A stretch of DNA of 64,000 bases from an uncultured Tidjanibacter sp. (GTDB taxonomy: Bacteria; Bacteroidota; Bacteroidia; Bacteroidales; Rikenellaceae). Below the pieces are notes generated by a model. The model was given only the letters and a program-made list of their open reading frames with translations, made no database searches and was not told the origin of the DNA. Positions 60,959 through 64,000 of the stretch are shown one piece after another. A program made the translations under genes and the position numbers. The stretch spans positions 1-64,000 of the forward strand of contig CALVCL010000002.1 in the NCBI GenBank assembly GCA_944326085.1, given 5' to 3'. The stretch's first letter is position 1, and each line of letters opens with the position of its first letter.

Positions 60959-61783
60959 ATGTCTAAAAAAACAACACATCTGCTTATTGCAGCCATAACA
61001 GCAACCATTGGACTCTGCATACTGTCATGCAATACCCCAATGCACGAAAAACCTGACGCTACGATATACAACGGTTTCGGAGAAATAACACTTGTTGACA
61101 ACAGCGGCTACTTCGAGATAATGCGCGATGACCATGTACTGCTTCGCGTCATCGAATACTGCGGCTGCAAGGATATCAAACCCGGCGAACGGGTTTATTT
61201 CAAATACAATATCCTGCCCGAGACAGACAACTACACAATCGGGCGCTATACGACGGAACAGCCTTCCTACGACATTAAATTACTTGTTTTCAACAAAATA
61301 TTGTGTGTCCCGATAATACGCAAGAGTTTCCTGGATAAGGATACGCCGCAACGCGACGACAGCATAGGACACGACCCTATACGTGTTGTTACGGCATCGT
61401 TTTCAGGAAACTACATCAACATAGGGTTTGAGCACTTTTGCCGATTCGGTAACGCTGAGCGCCACATTGTCAACCTTGTATGGGACGACACCCGTCCTGC
61501 TGGTGATTCGGTCTATCTTGAACTGCGCCACAATGCCATGGGATGCGGAGGAATAGACATAGCCAAAGGCCTGGCCTCGTTCCGCATAATTGACCTCATG
61601 CCAGAAGGCATGGAAAGCATAGACATACGCCTGAAATCGAGCATGGCAAAACAGGAAAACAGCAACGAATATATCACAACAGACAAATACTATTCAGGAA
61701 CATACACACCGTCGTTCACTACCAAGTCATACATAGCAGACAATGAATTTTTCCCGTCCGAAAACGACACATCAGACTTTTAA
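60959..61783 (+). CDS. NigD-like lipoprotein of the sigma operon
   Basis: 274 residues from the ATG at 60959, with a lipoprotein signal peptide (lipobox ILSC, Cys24). The mature part has an OB-like N-terminal domain (FGEITLVDNSGYFEIMRDDHVLLRVIEYCGCKDIKPGERVYFKYN) and a C-terminal domain with VYLELRHNAMGCGGIDIAKGLASFRI, the NigD pattern. NigD proteins sit beside dual-membrane-spanning anti-sigma genes in Bacteroides and influence vesicle formation. The gap to the anti-sigma gene is 68 bases, and the gene is probably part of the same autoregulated operon. Confidence 0.8.
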   Translation: MSKKTTHLLIAAITATIGLCILSCNTPMHEKPDATIYNGFGEITLVDNSGYFEIMRDDHVLLRVIEYCGCKDIKPGERVYFKYNILPETDNYTIGRYTTEQPSYDIKLLVFNKILCVPIIRKSFLDKDTPQRDDSIGHDPIRVVTASFSGNYINIGFEHFCRFGNAERHIVNLVWDDTRPAGDSVYLELRHNAMGCGGIDIAKGLASFRIIDLMPEGMESIDIRLKSSMAKQENSNEYITTDKYYSGTYTPSFTTKSYIADNEFFPSENDTSDF

Positions 61784-61887
61784 CAAAAAATAAGCTAACG
61801 GTAAATGGCGCAATGGGGGACCTCCCTTAAAGGGAAGGTTTCCATTGCTATAACTTCAACAACTGTGTCTGTCGGACAATCTCTGTC

Positions 61888-62217
61888 CTACTCAATATGC
61901 TTTTGCTTACGTTGCGGATTTTCGGGAAACCATCCCTTGCGTACGCGTTCGCGCTGTTCAAAAACTTCCAGTATACTCCAGAAAGAAGAGAACGACACCA
62001 CGCCGAACATTATCGACAGGAACAGTCCATCAATACATATTGAAGCTGTTGCGGCAACTATGCCCAACAGCAGAAACAGCCACCACGATTTTGTGCCGAT
62101 GTAATATTCAGCCTTTATCACCAGTGGATGAAATAATCCTATTATGAGAAACGTGAATATTCCAACGGCCAACCCAGAAAGGTTATGTTCGGTAATGAAT
62201 TCAACTATCGCATCCAT
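61888..62217 (-). CDS. DUF4491-family membrane protein
   Basis: 109 residues from the ATG at 62217. Three hydrophobic helices: GLAVGIFTFLIIGLFHPLVIKAEYY, WWLFLLLGIVAATASICI and LFLSIMFGVVSFSSFWSI. The opening FHPLVIKAEYYIG and the ending QRERVRKGWFPENPQRK match DUF4491, a Bacteroidota family of unknown role. It is monocistronic between the rightward NigD gene and the leftward hydrolase gene. Confidence 0.8.
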   Translation of the reverse strand: MDAIVEFITEHNLSGLAVGIFTFLIIGLFHPLVIKAEYYIGTKSWWLFLLLGIVAATASICIDGLFLSIMFGVVSFSSFWSILEVFEQRERVRKGWFPENPQRKQKHIE

Positions 62218-62296
62218 CTTGAAACATAATTTACAGCGCGGCAAAAATACTCAAAACACTCTACGCAGCCAATACCGAAATATTGCCAAAAGCGAC

Positions 62297-63124
62297 TTAT
62301 TTCTGCGTGCTGTCTCCGTAAACGGTGTCGAGAAACGACAGTATTGCATCGGCTGATACCTGTGGTTCTTCCATGAAGCCCATGTGACCGGAATTTTCCA
62401 GCCAAACAATACGCGCCTGCGGCTGCTCGGTGGCCATTTTTGCGCCGGCTTCGGGCGTTATATACTCGTCATGCCGCCCGAGTATAATCATCTCAGGCAC
62501 GCGACTTTCATGCATGACCTGCGACAAGTCGCGACGTTCGCGCATCCCGCGCAGCAATGCCACGATGCCTTCATCCTCGGTCATTGAAATCTGTTCCGAC
62601 AGTTCTTCTATTGCCCATGCAAGCGAAGTACGGTTCTGCGGAGCAAATCCAACGTGCGGAAACGAGCGAGCGATAAGTTCCTTTTTACCGCTGAGGATAA
62701 GGTTCACTTCACGGAGCCTGTCCTCGCGTTTCTTTTCGGTGTCGGCCTCCGGCGACGAATGGAACAGTACGATGCCTGCCAATGCTTCGGGATACTTTCG
62801 CAGCATCTCCAGCGCCACATACCCGCCCATTGAATGGCCCACCACGACGGCACGTTCTATACCGAGCGACTGCATCACGGCATGTACGGTATCGGCCAGG
62901 AATTCCATTGTGTGGATTTCTCCCTTTACCTCCGACACTCCGTGTCCGGGAAGGTCAACAGCCACCACCCTTGCCTTGTCCACGAACAGGCCTGTGAACT
63001 CGTCCCAAATATCCAGTGCTTCCAGATATCCGTGCAACAGGATGATAACACGTTCACCTTCGAGCGTATCGCTCACCCTCAATGCACAGCCGTTGGCCAT
63101 CATGAATTTTTCTTCCTTTGCCAT
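62297..63124 (-). CDS. Alpha/beta-hydrolase
   Basis: 275 residues from the ATG at 63124 (MAKEEKFMMANGCALRV). Oxyanion-hole loop IILLHGYLEALDIWDEF, nucleophile elbow VVGHSMGGYVALEML with Ser, acid region MIILGRHDEYITPEAG and catalytic His in LENSGHMGFMEEPQ. It is a classical soluble esterase or hydrolase with no signal peptide, of BioH/Est type. The substrate cannot be read from the sequence. No operon partner is evident. Confidence 0.9.
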   Translation of the reverse strand: MAKEEKFMMANGCALRVSDTLEGERVIILLHGYLEALDIWDEFTGLFVDKARVVAVDLPGHGVSEVKGEIHTMEFLADTVHAVMQSLGIERAVVVGHSMGGYVALEMLRKYPEALAGIVLFHSSPEADTEKKREDRLREVNLILSGKKELIARSFPHVGFAPQNRTSLAWAIEELSEQISMTEDEGIVALLRGMRERRDLSQVMHESRVPEMIILGRHDEYITPEAGAKMATEQPQARIVWLENSGHMGFMEEPQVSADAILSFLDTVYGDSTQK

Positions 63125-63195
63125 ATCATACACCATCCGTCAGCGCCCTCCCTTGGGTGCATCGCAGGTACTACAACAAATATTTACAAGATTAT

Positions 63196-63411
63196 TTAAC
63201 GAGATGTTTCCTCTTCCTCGTCGTCGAAATAGTCGAAAACCGACTCTTTTTTGGCTGTTCCGTACAACATATCATCATCTTCATCATCCGAGTCGTAAAT
63301 AGAGTAACGCTCTTTCCCACTCTTTTTTGCAGGAGCCAGCTTAGTTCCCCTGCGCAGCTCATCATCGGAACGGCCGTTGCCGTGACTGCGGAAATCTTTG
63401 GTAGATTTCAT
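63196..63411 (-). CDS. Small acidic protein of unknown function
   Basis: 71 residues. Basic N-terminal half (KSTKDFRSHGNGRSDDELRRG, KLAPAKKSGKERYS) followed by a strongly acidic C-terminal half (YDSDDEDDDMLYG, FDYFDDEEEETSR). No signal peptide or membrane helix, and predicted disordered. The composition resembles small nucleic-acid or ribosome-associated proteins, but no family is recognised. The coding call rests on an intact frame and biased composition. Confidence 0.55.
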   Translation of the reverse strand: MKSTKDFRSHGNGRSDDELRRGTKLAPAKKSGKERYSIYDSDDEDDDMLYGTAKKESVFDYFDDEEEETSR

Positions 63412-63597
63412 CGTAGTTTAAAAACTGTGTTTAGCTTTTGTATTTACTGTTCCCTCAACCGATTTTCAGCAATGCCAAGCACCTTATCTGTTCTGGCGGC
63501 CGACATTCGGTAACACGTCACCATAATGCTGTGCCGATTTACCTCGGTTAAGCGTTGCAATGTTAGAAATTTTTCCGAATAGTTGTATGTTACCCAG

Positions 63598-64000
63598 TTA
63601 AAAATTTTCGACATCAAACGAGCCTTCGAAAACGCGACGTGCCGGACCGGTCAGTGTCACCTCTTCAAAACGGTTGTCATCGGTTCGAAATGCGACACCA
63701 AGCCTTCCGCCGAGCACCTCTATTGCAAAACACTCCACGCCCTTTGCGACGGCCATTGAAGCGGCCACGGCTGATGCCACGGCACCCGTACCGCATGCAA
63801 GGGTTTCGTGTTCCACCCCCCTCTCGTATGTACGCACACGGAGACTGTCTTTCCCGAGAACCTGCACGAAGTTCACATTCACCCCTCCCGCCGGAACGAA
63901 CTCCGGAAGATTGCGCAGACGTCGCCCTTCCGTTTCGACATCGACTACCGCGACATCCTCCACGAAGCGCACCAGATGCGGCACACCCGTATTCACGAAC
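63598..64000 (-). CDS. dapF: Diaminopimelate epimerase, C-terminal part (partial)
   Basis: Converts LL- to meso-diaminopimelate for peptidoglycan and lysine. The frame is open through the window end at 64000; the N-terminal half is missing. The visible part begins FVNTGVPHLVRFV and holds the second catalytic cysteine in YERGVEHETLACGTGAVASAVAA, followed by GGRLGVAF and VTLTGPARRVFEG, all DapF motifs. The first catalytic cysteine is outside the window. Confidence 0.93.
   Translation of the reverse strand, partial: FVNTGVPHLVRFVEDVAVVDVETEGRRLRNLPEFVPAGGVNVNFVQVLGKDSLRVRTYERGVEHETLACGTGAVASAVAASMAVAKGVECFAIEVLGGRLGVAFRTDDNRFEEVTLTGPARRVFEGSFDVENF

Overview
The window is a chromosomal segment of a Bacteroidales bacterium (Bacteroidota). 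This rests on many gene types typical of the order: a gldH lipoprotein, two OmpH/Skp genes after bamA, glycine-lipid acyltransferases, a XusABC-like iron-siderophore operon, an ECF sigma factor with a beta-barrel anti-sigma protein, a MACPF lipoprotein, and the Bacteroidota -7 promoter box TAnnTTTG upstream of many genes. Core genes look moderately GC-rich and the inside of the polysaccharide cluster is clearly AT-rich. The family cannot be fixed from this sequence alone.

Layout. 1-180 is the right end of an insertion sequence of IS982 type. 196-532 holds a promoter and two tiny membrane proteins. 629-731 is a two-repeat, one-spacer CRISPR remnant without cas genes. 870-10691 is housekeeping: tRNA-Gly, cca and pdxJ leftward; nadK, uppS, bamA and two ompH genes rightward (outer-membrane assembly and undecaprenyl supply); an aminotransferase-like protein that lacks the PLP lysine; then pth and rplY leftward. 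tRNA-Leu(GAG) at 11623 stands at the edge of a leftward surface-polysaccharide cluster (12108-23745) with WecA-, WecB-, WecC- and WecG/TagA-type enzymes, Wzx, Wzy, one GT4 transferase, a CapK-type adenylating enzyme and four left-handed beta-helix acyltransferases.

24107-28981 has trmB, gldH, ricT, a MATE transporter and a CAT-anticodon tRNA. 29225-36551 is more accessory: a small outer-membrane protein, a ROK regulator with a GNAT enzyme, a MACPF lipoprotein with a small lipoprotein partner, a barrel protein, a coiled-coil protein and SlyD. 36800-41799 holds gcvP, a TGS-type/uridine-kinase fusion and tRNA-Lys. 41904-45654 is an exported redox/hydrolase group. 45835-51040 is a xusABC-like siderophore operon.

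51331-58829 holds tRNA-Leu(CAG), DoxX, tRNA-Ser, HU, an rRNA methyltransferase, a 3'-5' exonuclease, RecQ, glsB-glsA and rpiB. 58940-61783 is an ECF sigma factor / dual-membrane-spanning anti-sigma factor / NigD-like lipoprotein operon. The right edge has a DUF4491 membrane protein, an alpha/beta hydrolase, a small acidic protein and dapF, cut by the window end.

How they work together. Much of the window serves the envelope: undecaprenyl phosphate (uppS) feeds the Wec-type glycan cluster, BamA/OmpH insert barrels such as XusA, and the ECF/anti-sigma pair probably senses outer-membrane state. The most unusual items are the orphan CRISPR remnant beside an IS end, the lysine-less aminotransferase-like protein, the MACPF lipoprotein pair and the enterobacterial-common-antigen-like gene set.
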